Assembly (NCBI GenBank): GCA_020633295.1
Contig: JACKDW010000020.1
Span: 62,001 to 126,000, forward strand
DNA: 64,000 nt
DNA from: Myxococcales bacterium
GTDB taxonomy: Bacteria > Myxococcota_A > Polyangia > Nannocystales > Nannocystaceae
Direction of reading: 5' to 3'
Part shown: positions 9,860-19,509 of the stretch, piece by piece
How positions within the stretch are numbered: position 1 is the first letter of the stretch
Layout: each line of letters begins with the position of its first letter
Made by a program: the position numbers and the translations under genes
The notes under the pieces: generated by a model
Told to the model about the DNA's origin: nothing
Database searches by the model: none
The model's input: the letters and a program-made list of their open reading frames with translations, nothing else

Positions 9860-11509
9860 ATGCAGACCACGATGATGTCCACGCCGCTCACGCTCGATCG
9901 CCTGCTCGAGCGCGCCGGCGGGCTGTTCGGCGACGCAGAGCTCGTCTCGCGCCTGCCGAGCGGCGCGCTCCACCGCTGCACGTACCGCGACGTGTACACG
10001 CGCGCGCGCCAGCTCGCCAAGGCGCTGATCGCCGCCGGGCTGCGCCCCGGCGATCGCGTGGCGACCCTGATGTGGAACCACGCGACGCACGTCGAGGCGT
10101 ACTTCGGGATCCCGGCCGCGGCGGGCGTGCTGCACACCCTCAACCTGCGCCTGTTCCCCGAGGACATCGCCTACATCGCCGACCACGCGCGGGACCGGTT
10201 CCTGATCGTCGACGACGTCCTGCTGCCGCTGTACGAGCGGTTCAAGGACCAGGTCCAGCTCGAGCGCGTGTTCGTGGTGCCCTACGGCGGCGAGGTCCCG
10301 CCTGGCTACGAGTCCTACGAGGACCTGCTGGCGACGGGCGCGGGCGCGTTCGAGTACCCGGCGCTCGACGAGCGCGCGCCCTGCGGCATGTGCTACACGT
10401 CCGGGACCACCGGGCGACCCAAGGGCGTGGTCTACAGCCACCGCTCGTCGGTCCTGCACGCGCTCGGGATGGCGCTGCCGGACGCGGTGAGCCTGTCGTG
10501 CCGCGACACGGTGCTGCCGGTCGTGCCCATGTTCCACGCCAACGCGTGGGGGCTGCCCTACGCGGCCGCGATGGTCGGCGCGCGCCAGGTGCTGCCCGGG
10601 CCGCACCTCGACGCCGAGAGCCTGCTCGAGCTGTTCGCGGGCGAGCGCGTCACCGTCACCGGCGGCGTCCCGACGATCTGGATGGGCGTGCTCAAGGCGC
10701 TGCGCGCCGAGCCCGACCGCTGGCGGCTGACGCCGGGCATGCGCATGCTCGTCGGCGGCTCGGCGGTGCCCGCGTCGCTGATCGCGGCGTTCGACGAGTT
10801 CGATCTCAACATCGTCGCCGCCTGGGGCCTGACCGAGACGTCGCCGCTGGCGAGCGTCTCGATCGTGCGGCCCGAGCTCGACGCGCGGCCGCCCGCCGAG
10901 CGCCTGGCCTACCGCGCCCGCGCCGGCGTGCCGCTGCCGCTGTGCGAGCTGCGGATCTGGAACGAGGGCGGCGCCGCGCCCTGGGACGGCGCGTCGGTCG
11001 GCGAGATCGAGATCCGCGGGCCCTGGGTCACGGCGAGCTACTACCAGCGACCTGACTCCAAGGACCGGTTCAGCGACGACGGGTGGTTCCGCACCGGCGA
11101 CGTCGCCTACATGACGCCGGAGGGCTACATCAGCATCACCGACCGCGCCAAGGACCTGATCAAGTCCGGCGGCGAGTGGATCAGCTCGCAGGCGCTCGAG
11201 AACGAGCTCATGGCGCACCCCGACGTCGCGGAGGCCGCCGTCATCGCCGTCCCGCACGAGCGCTGGATGGAGCGGCCGCTCGCGGTCGTGGTGCGCCGAC
11301 CGGGCGCGACGGTCACCGACGACGAGCTGCGCGCGCACCTGCGGGGGAAGTTCGCGCGCTGGTGGCTGCCCGACGCGTTCGTGTACATCGAGCAGATCCC
11401 GCGGACGTCGACCGGCAAATTCCAGAAGCTGACGCTGCGCGAGCGCTACGGCGACTGGAGCCGCGTCGAGAACGTGATCCAGCCGCCGGCCCCCGGCGAG
11501 GGAGCGTGA
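9860..11509 (+). CDS. Fatty-acid/carboxylate-CoA ligase (AMP-forming)
   Basis: This 549-residue enzyme of the ANL superfamily activates a carboxylic acid to its acyl-adenylate and then to the CoA thioester. All core motifs are present: phosphate loop TSGTTGRPKGVVYSH (about residues 179-193), WGLTETSP, GWFRTGDVA, the hinge region DRAKDLIKSGGEWIS, and the catalytic Lys in PRTSTGKFQK near the C-terminus. Length and motifs fit FadD-type medium/long-chain ligases; chain length cannot be told. ATG 9860 has a GAGGAG ribosome site 6 bases upstream. The next gene, an alpha/beta hydrolase, starts 11 bp after the stop, so the two are probably co-transcribed and act on the same acyl or ester substrate. 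Confidence 0.92.
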   Translation: MQTTMMSTPLTLDRLLERAGGLFGDAELVSRLPSGALHRCTYRDVYTRARQLAKALIAAGLRPGDRVATLMWNHATHVEAYFGIPAAAGVLHTLNLRLFPEDIAYIADHARDRFLIVDDVLLPLYERFKDQVQLERVFVVPYGGEVPPGYESYEDLLATGAGAFEYPALDERAPCGMCYTSGTTGRPKGVVYSHRSSVLHALGMALPDAVSLSCRDTVLPVVPMFHANAWGLPYAAAMVGARQVLPGPHLDAESLLELFAGERVTVTGGVPTIWMGVLKALRAEPDRWRLTPGMRMLVGGSAVPASLIAAFDEFDLNIVAAWGLTETSPLASVSIVRPELDARPPAERLAYRARAGVPLPLCELRIWNEGGAAPWDGASVGEIEIRGPWVTASYYQRPDSKDRFSDDGWFRTGDVAYMTPEGYISITDRAKDLIKSGGEWISSQALENELMAHPDVAEAAVIAVPHERWMERPLAVVVRRPGATVTDDELRAHLRGKFARWWLPDAFVYIEQIPRTSTGKFQKLTLRERYGDWSRVENVIQPPAPGEGA

Positions 11510-11520
11510 AGGAGGTGCCC

Positions 11521-12444
11521 GTGCCCGCACAGCCGAGCTACCGCGTCCAGCACGTCGACGTCGCCGGCGGGCGCCTGACCGTCGGGCGCTGGGGCGCGCG
11601 CGGCCCCGTGGTGCTGGCGATCCACGGCGTCACCGCGTCGCACCGCGAGTTCGTCGCGCTCGCCGAGGCGCTCGGCGACGACGTCCAGCTGATCGCGCCC
11701 GACCTGCGCGGCCGCGGCCGCAGCAACGATGTACCTGGCCCCTGGGGCATGCTCGCGCACGCGGCCGACATGGTCGCGGTGCTCGATCAGCTCGGCGTCG
11801 CCCGGGCCGACGTGATCCTCGGGCACTCCATGGGCGGCTTCGTCTCGGCCGTGCTCGCGGCGCGCCACCCGGCGCGCTGCGGCGCGGTGATGATGGTCGA
11901 CGGCGGGCTCCCGATCATGCCGACGCTGCCGCTGCACCGCCTGCCCTTCGGCGACTGGCTGGTCGAGAAGCTGGTCCAGCGCGTCCTCGGGCCGGCGCTC
12001 GAGCGGCTCGAGATGAGCTTCCCGTCGCGCGCCGCGTACCGCGACTACTGGCGTGAGCACCCCTCGCTGCGCGATGACTGGTCGGAGTACGTCGAGGACT
12101 ACCTCGACTACGACCTGGTGGGCGAGCCGCCCGCGCTGCGGCCGGCGACGAGCAAGTCCGCGCTGCTGCAGGACGTCCGCGCGCAGCTGTTCGAAAACGT
12201 CGTGCCGCCGGCGCTGAAGCAGCTCGCGGGCCCAGTGCGCTTCCTTCGCGCGCCCCGCGGGCTGAAGAACGACAAGGCGCTGTACTCCCCGGCGCGCCTG
12301 CGCAAGCTCGGCCGCCGGATCGCCGGCTTCAGCTTCGCCGACGTGGACGACGTCAACCACTACACGATCATGATCTCGCGCCGCGGCGCCGCGGCGGTGG
12401 CCGAGGAGCTCCGCGCGCTGCTCTCCGGGCGCGCGCCGGGATAG
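11521..12444 (+). CDS. Alpha/beta-hydrolase fold enzyme
   Basis: A 307-residue soluble hydrolase. The oxyanion-hole region is VLAIHGVTASHREF, the nucleophile elbow is ILGHSMGGFVSA with Ser in GHSMG, and the C-terminal catalytic His lies in DDVNHYTIM. The helical cap (about residues 130-220) is rich in aromatic and acidic residues. The family includes esterases, thioesterases, lactonases and haloalkane dehalogenases; the position directly after an acyl-CoA ligase favours esterase or thioesterase, which is inference. GTG 11521 is chosen because AAGGAGG at 11508-11514 is ideally spaced; GTG 11506, overlapping the upstream stop, is an alternative. Confidence 0.88.
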   Translation: MPAQPSYRVQHVDVAGGRLTVGRWGARGPVVLAIHGVTASHREFVALAEALGDDVQLIAPDLRGRGRSNDVPGPWGMLAHAADMVAVLDQLGVARADVILGHSMGGFVSAVLAARHPARCGAVMMVDGGLPIMPTLPLHRLPFGDWLVEKLVQRVLGPALERLEMSFPSRAAYRDYWREHPSLRDDWSEYVEDYLDYDLVGEPPALRPATSKSALLQDVRAQLFENVVPPALKQLAGPVRFLRAPRGLKNDKALYSPARLRKLGRRIAGFSFADVDDVNHYTIMISRRGAAAVAEELRALLSGRAPG

Positions 12445-12480
12445 CGCGCGAGACGGGCGCGGACGCGCGAGCGCGACGCG

Positions 12481-13557
12481 CTACGGCGGGTGGCCGTCGA
12501 ACCAGCCGAGCACCGCGTCGGGGGCGGCCTCGATCCACTCGTGCCCCGCGGCGGGATCGACGATCACCTCGGTCTCGACGCCCGCGTCGACGAGCGCGTC
12601 GCGGTAGGTGTAGACGGTCGAGATCGGGATCAGCGGGTCCTCGCCGCCGGCGAGGAACAGCGTCGGCGGGTGCCCGCCGTCGAGCGGCGGCACGCTGCAC
12701 AGCGGCCCGCTGCACGTCGCGTACGAGGCCGACTGAATCGCCAGCGCCGTGAACATCCCGGGGTACGAGACCGCCATGCGGCTGGTCATGTACCCGCCGC
12801 TCGAGATCCCGGTCGCGTACATGATGTCGCTGTTGAGCGGGCCGAAGGTGCCCTGATCGATCGCGTCGAAGATCGCCAGCATGAAGTCGTGATCGGGCGA
12901 CAGCTCCCAGTTGCTCGAGAACGGCGGGACGTTGGTGTCCCAGAAGGTCGAGCCCTCGGCGTGCGCCTCCGGCGTGATGACGGCGTAGCCGGCGTCGAGC
13001 AGGCGCTTGAGCGTGAGGACCTGGTAGTACATGCCGAACGGGCCGTCGAGCTGCCCGACCCAGTTGAGCTCGGAGGTGAACAGCGAGCCCTGGAACATGA
13101 ACGCGATCGGCCAGCCGCCCGGGGGCGGCTCGCCGCTGGGGACCTGCCAGTGGACGTCGCGCGTGATGAGCAGCCCGACCTCGAGCTCGACCGTCTCCTT
13201 GGGACAGATGATGGCGGTGGGCGTCTGCTCGCACTTGGACGCCGGCGGCTCGCCCTCGGTGTCGCTCGTGCCGCCGTCGCTCGCGCCGCCGTCGCTCGTG
13301 GTCGACACGGTCCCGCCCGTCGTCGCGCCCGCGCTGTCGCTCTCGCCCCCGCCCGTGGCCGGCGCGGTGGAGCCCGTCGCGCCCGCGCTCGCGTCGCTCG
13401 TGGTCCCGCCGGTCGTCGACTCGCCGGCGCCGTCGCTCGTGCTCGGAGAGGTCGACGACGCGTCGGTGTCCTGGGGGCCCGACGCGTCACCGCAGGCGCC
13501 CAGCAGCGAGATCAACATGAGGCTCGCCAGCGGGCGCGACGTACGAGGGCTTCGCAT
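12481..13557 (-). CDS. Secreted esterase/PHB-depolymerase-like lipoprotein
   Basis: A 358-residue protein with lipobox LLGAC (Cys 22), an 80-residue Ser/Thr/Gly/Asp linker and a catalytic domain from about residue 110. The hydrolase core shows a nucleophile elbow GISSGGYMTS, a likely acid residue in LAGGEDPLIP, and a likely catalytic His in AAGHEWIE, the order and spacing seen in polyhydroxybutyrate depolymerases and feruloyl esterases. FMFQGSLFTSELNW may form the oxyanion region. A surface-anchored ester hydrolase would suit a predatory or polymer-degrading bacterium. It converges on the alpha/beta hydrolase gene with 36 bp between the stops. Confidence 0.82.
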   Translation of the reverse strand: MRSPRTSRPLASLMLISLLGACGDASGPQDTDASSTSPSTSDGAGESTTGGTTSDASAGATGSTAPATGGGESDSAGATTGGTVSTTSDGGASDGGTSDTEGEPPASKCEQTPTAIICPKETVELEVGLLITRDVHWQVPSGEPPPGGWPIAFMFQGSLFTSELNWVGQLDGPFGMYYQVLTLKRLLDAGYAVITPEAHAEGSTFWDTNVPPFSSNWELSPDHDFMLAIFDAIDQGTFGPLNSDIMYATGISSGGYMTSRMAVSYPGMFTALAIQSASYATCSGPLCSVPPLDGGHPPTLFLAGGEDPLIPISTVYTYRDALVDAGVETEVIVDPAAGHEWIEAAPDAVLGWFDGHPP

Positions 13558-13676
13558 GGGTCAGGCATACCACCGGCCTCGTCGCGCTGTCATCGATCGC
13601 ACCTGACGCTGTCGTCCCCGAGTCATCAATCGCGGACACGCGCTCGCGGCTCGCGGCTCGCGTGGCGAGCGAGCCG

Positions 13677-15479
13677 CTAGCGCTTGAACATGTACGTTCG
13701 CGACGTGACGGCGTCGTCGGGTTCGCCGACCGGGAAGCGCGTCTGCTTGATCGCGCGGGCGATGCACTTGCCGAGCAGCGTGTCGGCGTACAGCACGTCG
13801 AGCGTCGTCGAGAGGACCGCGCCGCTCTTGGGGTCCACCCGCACCGTGACCTTCACCTTGTCGTTGGGCCCCTTCTCCTCGAGGCAGGTCCGGGCGGGCC
13901 CCGCGTTGATCTCCGCGAGCGTGCTGGCGACGAGCTCGCGGTACAGCGGCTTCGGCGTCTCGGGCTTCGCCGCGCGCTTGGACTTGGTGCGCGGACGGAC
14001 GCGCGCGGGCTCGGCTCCGTCGTCGCCCCCCTCTTCGCCTCCTGCTTCGTCGCCTGCTTCGTCTCCCGCTTCGTCGCCTGCTTCGTCGCCTGCTTCGTCT
14101 CCTGCTTCGTCACCTGAATCGCCCTCGTCCTGGGGCTCCTCGGGCGCCGACGCGGGCCCCCTGCTGTCACCCGCGTCCTCGGGCGACGCGGTAGGAGCTG
14201 GCGTCGCTGCGGGCGGGGACGCCTCCGGCGCGCGCGCGGGCTGAACCATCGCCACCGACGCCTCGTCGGTCGCCTCCCCGCGCGCGAGCAGCTTGCTCAG
14301 GAGCACGCCCGCGAGCACGACCGCGACGCCGGCGAGCGCGAACACGAAGGCCACGACCGCGAGGCCGCGCGCGCCCCGCGTCTCGGGCGGCGGCGCCGCG
14401 ACCACGGGCCGCGGCGCCGCGGCGTCGTGCTGCGTCGCGCCGATCTCGACGCCGCGTGGGAGCCGCGTGGCGAAGGGGTCCGTCGGCCGCTCGCCGTCGT
14501 GCTCGCCGGTCTCCCGCGGCGGCTCCGGGGCCGGCTCGGGCGACGGCTCGACGCCGGCGCTGGGGAGCCGCCCCGCAGCGCGACGACGACTTGTGGCGCG
14601 CGCGTCGACGGCCGCGAGGTCGGCGGCCAGCTCCTCGATCGTCGCGTAGCGCTCGTCGGGGTCCTTGGCGAGCGCGCGCTGGACGATCGCCTCGAGCGCG
14701 TCGGGGATGTCGGCGCGGGGCGCCATGTTCGCCATCGGCGCCGGATCGCTCTGCACGATCGCGGACCAGACCTGCCCGGAGTTCACGCCGCGAAATGGCA
14801 GCACCCCGGTGAGGAGCTCATATAGCATTACGCCGACGGCCCAGATGTCGACGCGGTGATCGGAGGGCATTCCACACACTTGCTCATAGGACATATACGT
14901 GTATGTGCCCATGACGGTGTCGGTGGCGGTGAGCCGCGTCGACGCGCGCTCGTGCTCGCTCGTCGAGAGCTTGGCGATCCCGAAGTCGAGCACCTTGATG
15001 AAGTCGCGGCCGCCGCGGCGGATCCGCAGGCAATTCTCGGGCTTCATGTCGCGGTGCACGACGCCCTCGGCGTGCGCGGCCGCGAGCGCGGCGCAGAGCT
15101 GGAGCATGATCGGCCGCAGGCGCGCCCACGGGAGCCGGCGCTCGCGCTCGAGCGTGTCCGCGAGGTTCTCCCCGCGCAGGTACTCCATGGCGATGTAGCC
15201 GAGCCCGTCGGCGGTCTGCCCGGTGTCGTAGATCTCGACGACGTTCTCGTGGTTCACGCGCGACGACGCGCGCGCCTCGCGACGAAACCGCCGCACCGCG
15301 TTCTCGTTGCTCGTGTACCGCGGCAGCAGCACCTTGACGGCGCACACGCGGCCGAGCTCGACGTGCTCGGCGCGGTACACCGCGCCCATGCCCCCCTTGC
15401 CGAGCAGCTCGTAGACTCGATATCGCCCGTCCAGGACGCGACCGGTCAAGCTCTCCTCGGGCTCGAGCGCCTCGGGCAT
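13677..15479 (-). CDS. Transmembrane Ser/Thr kinase with AgmX/PglI-like C-terminus
   Basis: A 600-residue kinase. The catalytic domain (about 16-285) has LLGKGGMGAVYRA, Lys in CAVKVLL, VVHRDMKPEN and VLDFGIAKL; the usual APE motif reads MSYEQ. A Pro/Glu-rich juxtamembrane stretch leads to one transmembrane helix at about 370-393. The outer part has an acidic linker with six copies of Gly-Asp-Glu-Ala and a C-terminal domain with VKVTVRVDPKSGAVLSTTLD and a final FPVGEP region, similar to the AgmX/PglI/TonB-like C-terminal domains of myxobacterial envelope proteins. The ATG at 15479 is used; GTG 15497 is as good, and a GGAGGAGG lies further upstream. The gene is divergent from another Ser/Thr kinase with about 175 bp between them. 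Confidence 0.9.
   Translation of the reverse strand: MPEALEPEESLTGRVLDGRYRVYELLGKGGMGAVYRAEHVELGRVCAVKVLLPRYTSNENAVRRFRREARASSRVNHENVVEIYDTGQTADGLGYIAMEYLRGENLADTLERERRLPWARLRPIMLQLCAALAAAHAEGVVHRDMKPENCLRIRRGGRDFIKVLDFGIAKLSTSEHERASTRLTATDTVMGTYTYMSYEQVCGMPSDHRVDIWAVGVMLYELLTGVLPFRGVNSGQVWSAIVQSDPAPMANMAPRADIPDALEAIVQRALAKDPDERYATIEELAADLAAVDARATSRRRAAGRLPSAGVEPSPEPAPEPPRETGEHDGERPTDPFATRLPRGVEIGATQHDAAAPRPVVAAPPPETRGARGLAVVAFVFALAGVAVVLAGVLLSKLLARGEATDEASVAMVQPARAPEASPPAATPAPTASPEDAGDSRGPASAPEEPQDEGDSGDEAGDEAGDEAGDEAGDEAGDEAGGEEGGDDGAEPARVRPRTKSKRAAKPETPKPLYRELVASTLAEINAGPARTCLEEKGPNDKVKVTVRVDPKSGAVLSTTLDVLYADTLLGKCIARAIKQTRFPVGEPDDAVTSRTYMFKR
14040..14113 (-). repeat. 12-bp tandem repeat coding Gly-Asp-Glu-Ala
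   Basis: About six copies of a 12-bp unit (CCTGCTTCGTCG on the + strand) encode the acidic linker of the kinase. Copies differ at third positions only, so the peptide repeat is kept while the DNA drifts. Confidence 0.85.
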
Positions 15480-15639
15480 GTACGGGTTCTGCGTCACGGC
15501 GAACGACGATCGCTCCCAAGGATACCTCCTCCAGCCCGCGGCGCGCGTGAGCTCGACCCGCGCGCGCCCGCGGTGCGTCGCGCTCGCGCGCGCGCGCGAG
15601 TGCACGCGCCTCGGCCGACGGGACGGAGTCGCGATCCGC

Positions 15640-15645
15640 TATAGT
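15640..15645 (+). promoter_or_regulatory. Possible -10 box for a near-leaderless kinase mRNA
   Basis: TATAGT at 15640-15645 matches the -10 consensus at five of six positions and lies 8 bp before the ATG at 15654. Transcription would begin about at the start codon, and no ribosome site precedes that ATG. No matching -35 hexamer is visible, so the call is weak. Confidence 0.3.
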
Positions 15646-15653
15646 AGCGACGG

Positions 15654-18600
15654 ATGGGCCGGGAGCGAGAGAAGCCGCCTGCGGCTCGCCGCACCGCGCA
15701 TTTGAGCCCAGAAGACGTGGACCTCGTCGATGACGCGATCACGCCCGACGCCGAAGAGTCCGCGCTATATTGCGACGATTACTCCGCGTGTCAGGACGAG
15801 GACACGCTCGAGGTCGAGACGCGGCCGCCGCGGCGCCGCGCGCCGATCCCCGCGGATATCGGCGGATATAAGGTCATTCGGCTGATCGGCGAGGGCGGGA
15901 TGGGGCAGGTGTTCGAAGCGCTTGATCCCCGCAATGGCCAGCTCGTCGCGCTGAAGACGCTGTCGGACGTCGACCCCGCGGGTGTGTACAAACTAAAGCG
16001 CGAGTTCCGGGGGATGGCGGACATCGTCCACCACAACCTCGTGACGCTCTACGAGCTCGTGGTCCACGGCGACATCTGCTTCTTCACCATGGAGCACGTC
16101 CAGGGGCTCGACTTCAGGACCGCGCTCGAGGACGAGCTCGGGCCCGGCGAGTCGCGCCTGCGCGACGCGCTGCGGCAGCTGACGCACGGCGTGCACGCGC
16201 TCCACGAGGCCGGCCGCGTGCACCGCGACCTCAAGCCGCAGAACGTGCTCGTCGCCGAGAGCGGGCGCGTCGTCGTGCTCGACTTCGGGCTCGCCAGCGA
16301 GATCGATCGCCAGACGCTGTTCACGTGCTCGCGCGGGCTCGTGCAGGGCACGCCGTCGTACATGGCGCCCGAGCAGGCCGCGGGGCAGCTGGCGACGCCC
16401 GCGAGCGACTGGTACTCGGTCGGCGCGCTCCTCTACGAGACGCTCACCGGGCACGTCCCGATCGAGGGGAGCGCGATGGAGACGCTCGCGCGCAAGCAGC
16501 TCGAGGACCCCATCCCGCTCTCGGCGTGGAACCTCGACATCGACCTCGAGCTGGAGGATCTGGTCACGGCGCTGCTGCTGCGCGAGCCCGGTCGCCGCCC
16601 GGGCGCGGGCGAGATCCTGGCCTGGTGTACAGGTGACCGAGGCGGACGCTCGCGCCGCGCCCCGGTCCGGCGCGCGACCGCGAGCAAGCTGCTCGGTCGC
16701 GAGGCGCAGCTCGATCGAATGCAGCGCGCGCTCAACGAGGTCGTCACGGGTCGCTCGGCCTGCGTCGACGTCCGCGGCGAGTTCGGGACCGGCAAGACCG
16801 CGCTCGTGCGCGAGTTCCTCCGGCCGCTGCGCGGGCGCGACGACGTCGTGATCCTCGAGAGCCAGTGCTCGGAGCGCGAGTCCGTGCCGTTTCGGGCGCT
16901 CGACGGCATCATGGACCAGCTCGCGTCGCACCTGTACCAGACGCCGCCCGACCGGCGCGGCGCGCTGACGCGGGGGATCGAGGCCGGCGTCAGCACGCTC
17001 TGCCAGGTCTTCCCGGTGCTGCGGCGCGCGAAGCTCGACGTGGAGGAGGTCGACGCGCGCGGCGCGAGCGATCAGGCCGCGCAGCGCCGGCGCGCGTTCG
17101 CGGCGCTCAAGGAGCTGCTGTTTCGCCTCGGGCAGCGCGCCCCGCTGATCCTCGTGATCGACGATCTGCACCTCGGCGACATGGACAGCGCGCGGCTGCT
17201 GGGCGAGCTGCTGGCGCCGCCGGATCTGCCCTCGCTCCTGATGATCACGACCTACGACCCGAGCGCCGCGCGCGAGTCGGCGATCGTGCGCGACCTCGAG
17301 CTGCTGCGCGCGATGGTGACGGACAAGTCGCCCTTGGTGGTGCTCGAGACGCCGCCGCTCTCGCGCGAGCACGCGACGGAGCTCGCCGCCCAGCTGCTCG
17401 ACTCGAGCGCGCTGGCGCGCAAGCGGGCGCGCGCGGTCGCGGACGAGGCCGCCGGCAACCCGATGTTGATCGAGGCGCTGGCGCACGAGGTCCAGCGCGA
17501 CGCGTCGCCGCTGCTCGCGGCCGACGGCGCGTCGCTCGCGATCGGCCGCGGCCGGCTGCTGCGACGGCTCGTCGAGGCGCGCCTCGCCAGCCTCCACCCC
17601 GAGGCGCGTGACCTGCTCGCGCTCATCACCGTCGCGCGCGGGAGCCTCGAGCTCGCCGTGCTCGCGCGCGCGAGCCGAGCGCGCGCGAGCCAGCACACCC
17701 TGCTGGCGCAGCTGCGCGGGAGCCGGCTGCTGCGCATCAGCGAGCGCGGCGCGACGCTGTACATCGACGCGTACCACGAGCAGCTGCGCGTCGCGGTGGT
17801 GCGCACGCTCGGCGCGCGGCGGGTCGCCGAGAGCCACCTGCGCCTGGCCGACGCCTACCGCGAGGCCGAGCTCGCCGAGCCGGAGGTCCTCGCCTATCAC
17901 CTGAGCGAGGCCGGCGAGCACGAGCGCGCCGCCGAGTACGCGGCCGAGGCGGGCTACGCCGCCGCGATGGCGCTGGCGTTCGACCGCGCCGCCGAGCTGT
18001 ACAAGCTCGCGATCGAGTGCCGCCCGGGCTCGTGGACGTACCGGCGCCGCTGCGCCGAGGCGCTCGTGCAGGCGGGCCGCGCGACGGAGGCCGCCGAGCT
18101 CTACCTCGCGGCCGCCGAGCGAGCGCCGCGCAGGCGCGCGACGGAGCTGACGCTCGCCGCCGCCGATCAGCTGCTGCTCAGCGGCCACACCGCGCGCGGC
18201 CTCGACGTCCTGCGACCGCTGCTCGCGGAGCGCGAGGTCGAGCTGCCCGAGGACGCGACCGCCGCCAGCGCCCTGCTGGCGCGCTACGTCGACCGCCTCA
18301 TCCGCCGCGGCCTCGCGTACGAGGAGCGCGGCGAGTTCGAGCTGCCGCGCAAGCAGCTCGAGCTGCTCGACCTCCTGTGGGTCGTCGGCCGCGGCCTCCT
18401 GCTCAACGAGCCGGTCCGCGGCGGGACGTTCCTGCTGCGCTTCACCTGCGCGGCGCTCGAGCTCGGCGAGCCGCGGCGGATCGCCCGCGGGCTCGCGCTC
18501 GTCGGCGTGCTCATCGACAGCCAGGGCGACACGCGCGGCGAGGCGATGGTCGCGTTCGCGGCCCGGATCGCGCGCTCGATCCACGACCACCACGCGGCCG

Positions 18601-19487
18601 CGCTCGCGGCGATCTGCGCCGGCGTGCAGCGGCGCAACCGCGGCGACTGGATCGGCGCGCTCTCGGACCTCGAGCACGGCGTGAGCAGCCTGCGCGCGCA
18701 CGCGCCAGGCGGCGCGTGGGAGCGCGGCCTCGCGCAGCGCAGCGTGATGGCGGCGCTCGAGTCGCTCGGCGAGGTGCGCTCGCTGATCCACCGCGCGCGG
18801 CGACTCCACCGCGAGGCGCAGGAGTCCGGCGACGTGCAGGTCAGCCTGCTCGCGGCCACCTACTCATCCCTGGGCCTGCTGGCGACCGGGAGCTCGAGCG
18901 CCGCGCGAACGCGGATCCGCGGCGCGCTCGCGTACTGGCCGCGCGCCGGCTACCAGATCCAGCACCTGCAGTCGCTCAAGGTCGAGGTCCACTGCGATCT
19001 GTACGACGGCTACGCGACCGACGCGTGGCGCCGCGTCGCCGACGTCTGGCCGCAGCTCGAGTCGTCGACCTTCCTGCGCCTCGCGAGCCGCCGGACCGAG
19101 GCGCTGGTGCTCCGCGCCCGCGCGACGCTCGCCCACGTCGCCAGCGCACCGCGCCAGCGCGAGCCGCTGCTCGCCGAGGTCGAGCAGGACATCCTCCAGC
19201 TCGAGCGCGAGCGCGCGCGCTACCTCGAGGCCGTGACCGCGCTGCTGCGCGCCGGCTACCTCTCGCTCTACGACGACCGCGAGGAGGTGACGCGCTTCCT
19301 CGACGCCGCGCTCGCCGGCTTCGAGGCGGCCGGCATGATGCTGCTGGCGGCCTGCGCCCGGTGGTGCAAGGGTCACTGGGTGCAGGACGAGCTGCTGGTG
19401 CGACGCGCCGAGGCCTTCATGACGATGCAGAGCGTCGCCGACCCCGCGAGCTGGTGCCGCGTGTACGCGCCAGGGCTGGTCCGTTGA
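15654..19487 (+). CDS. Ser/Thr kinase fused to AAA-type ATPase and TPR array
   Basis: A 1277-residue cytoplasmic protein. The N-terminal kinase (about 70-325) has LIGEGGMGQVFEA, Lys in VALKTL, RVHRDLKPQNVL, VLDFGLASE and SYMAPEQ. Next comes a STAND/AAA-type ATPase with Walker A GEFGTGKTALV (from residue 375) and Walker B-like LILVIDDLHLGD, then about 700 residues of TPR-like helices. The order kinase-ATPase-TPR is that of PknK/MalT-like signalling proteins found in large numbers in myxobacteria. It probably integrates a ligand bound by the TPR part with kinase output. No DNA-binding domain is seen at the C-terminus. The gene after it starts 23 bp downstream and may be in the same operon. Confidence 0.92.
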   Translation: MGREREKPPAARRTAHLSPEDVDLVDDAITPDAEESALYCDDYSACQDEDTLEVETRPPRRRAPIPADIGGYKVIRLIGEGGMGQVFEALDPRNGQLVALKTLSDVDPAGVYKLKREFRGMADIVHHNLVTLYELVVHGDICFFTMEHVQGLDFRTALEDELGPGESRLRDALRQLTHGVHALHEAGRVHRDLKPQNVLVAESGRVVVLDFGLASEIDRQTLFTCSRGLVQGTPSYMAPEQAAGQLATPASDWYSVGALLYETLTGHVPIEGSAMETLARKQLEDPIPLSAWNLDIDLELEDLVTALLLREPGRRPGAGEILAWCTGDRGGRSRRAPVRRATASKLLGREAQLDRMQRALNEVVTGRSACVDVRGEFGTGKTALVREFLRPLRGRDDVVILESQCSERESVPFRALDGIMDQLASHLYQTPPDRRGALTRGIEAGVSTLCQVFPVLRRAKLDVEEVDARGASDQAAQRRRAFAALKELLFRLGQRAPLILVIDDLHLGDMDSARLLGELLAPPDLPSLLMITTYDPSAARESAIVRDLELLRAMVTDKSPLVVLETPPLSREHATELAAQLLDSSALARKRARAVADEAAGNPMLIEALAHEVQRDASPLLAADGASLAIGRGRLLRRLVEARLASLHPEARDLLALITVARGSLELAVLARASRARASQHTLLAQLRGSRLLRISERGATLYIDAYHEQLRVAVVRTLGARRVAESHLRLADAYREAELAEPEVLAYHLSEAGEHERAAEYAAEAGYAAAMALAFDRAAELYKLAIECRPGSWTYRRRCAEALVQAGRATEAAELYLAAAERAPRRRATELTLAAADQLLLSGHTARGLDVLRPLLAEREVELPEDATAASALLARYVDRLIRRGLAYEERGEFELPRKQLELLDLLWVVGRGLLLNEPVRGGTFLLRFTCAALELGEPRRIARGLALVGVLIDSQGDTRGEAMVAFAARIARSIHDHHAAALAAICAGVQRRNRGDWIGALSDLEHGVSSLRAHAPGGAWERGLAQRSVMAALESLGEVRSLIHRARRLHREAQESGDVQVSLLAATYSSLGLLATGSSSAARTRIRGALAYWPRAGYQIQHLQSLKVEVHCDLYDGYATDAWRRVADVWPQLESSTFLRLASRRTEALVLRARATLAHVASAPRQREPLLAEVEQDILQLERERARYLEAVTALLRAGYLSLYDDREEVTRFLDAALAGFEAAGMMLLAACARWCKGHWVQDELLVRRAEAFMTMQSVADPASWCRVYAPGLVR

Positions 19488-19509
19488 TCGAGCGCCTCGG
19501 AGAGCAGCG

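Noticed and set aside
15993..18809. Open frame of over 900 codons opposite the kinase-ATPase gene
   Set aside because: The + strand encodes a complete kinase, Walker motifs and TPRs; the - frame is shadow.
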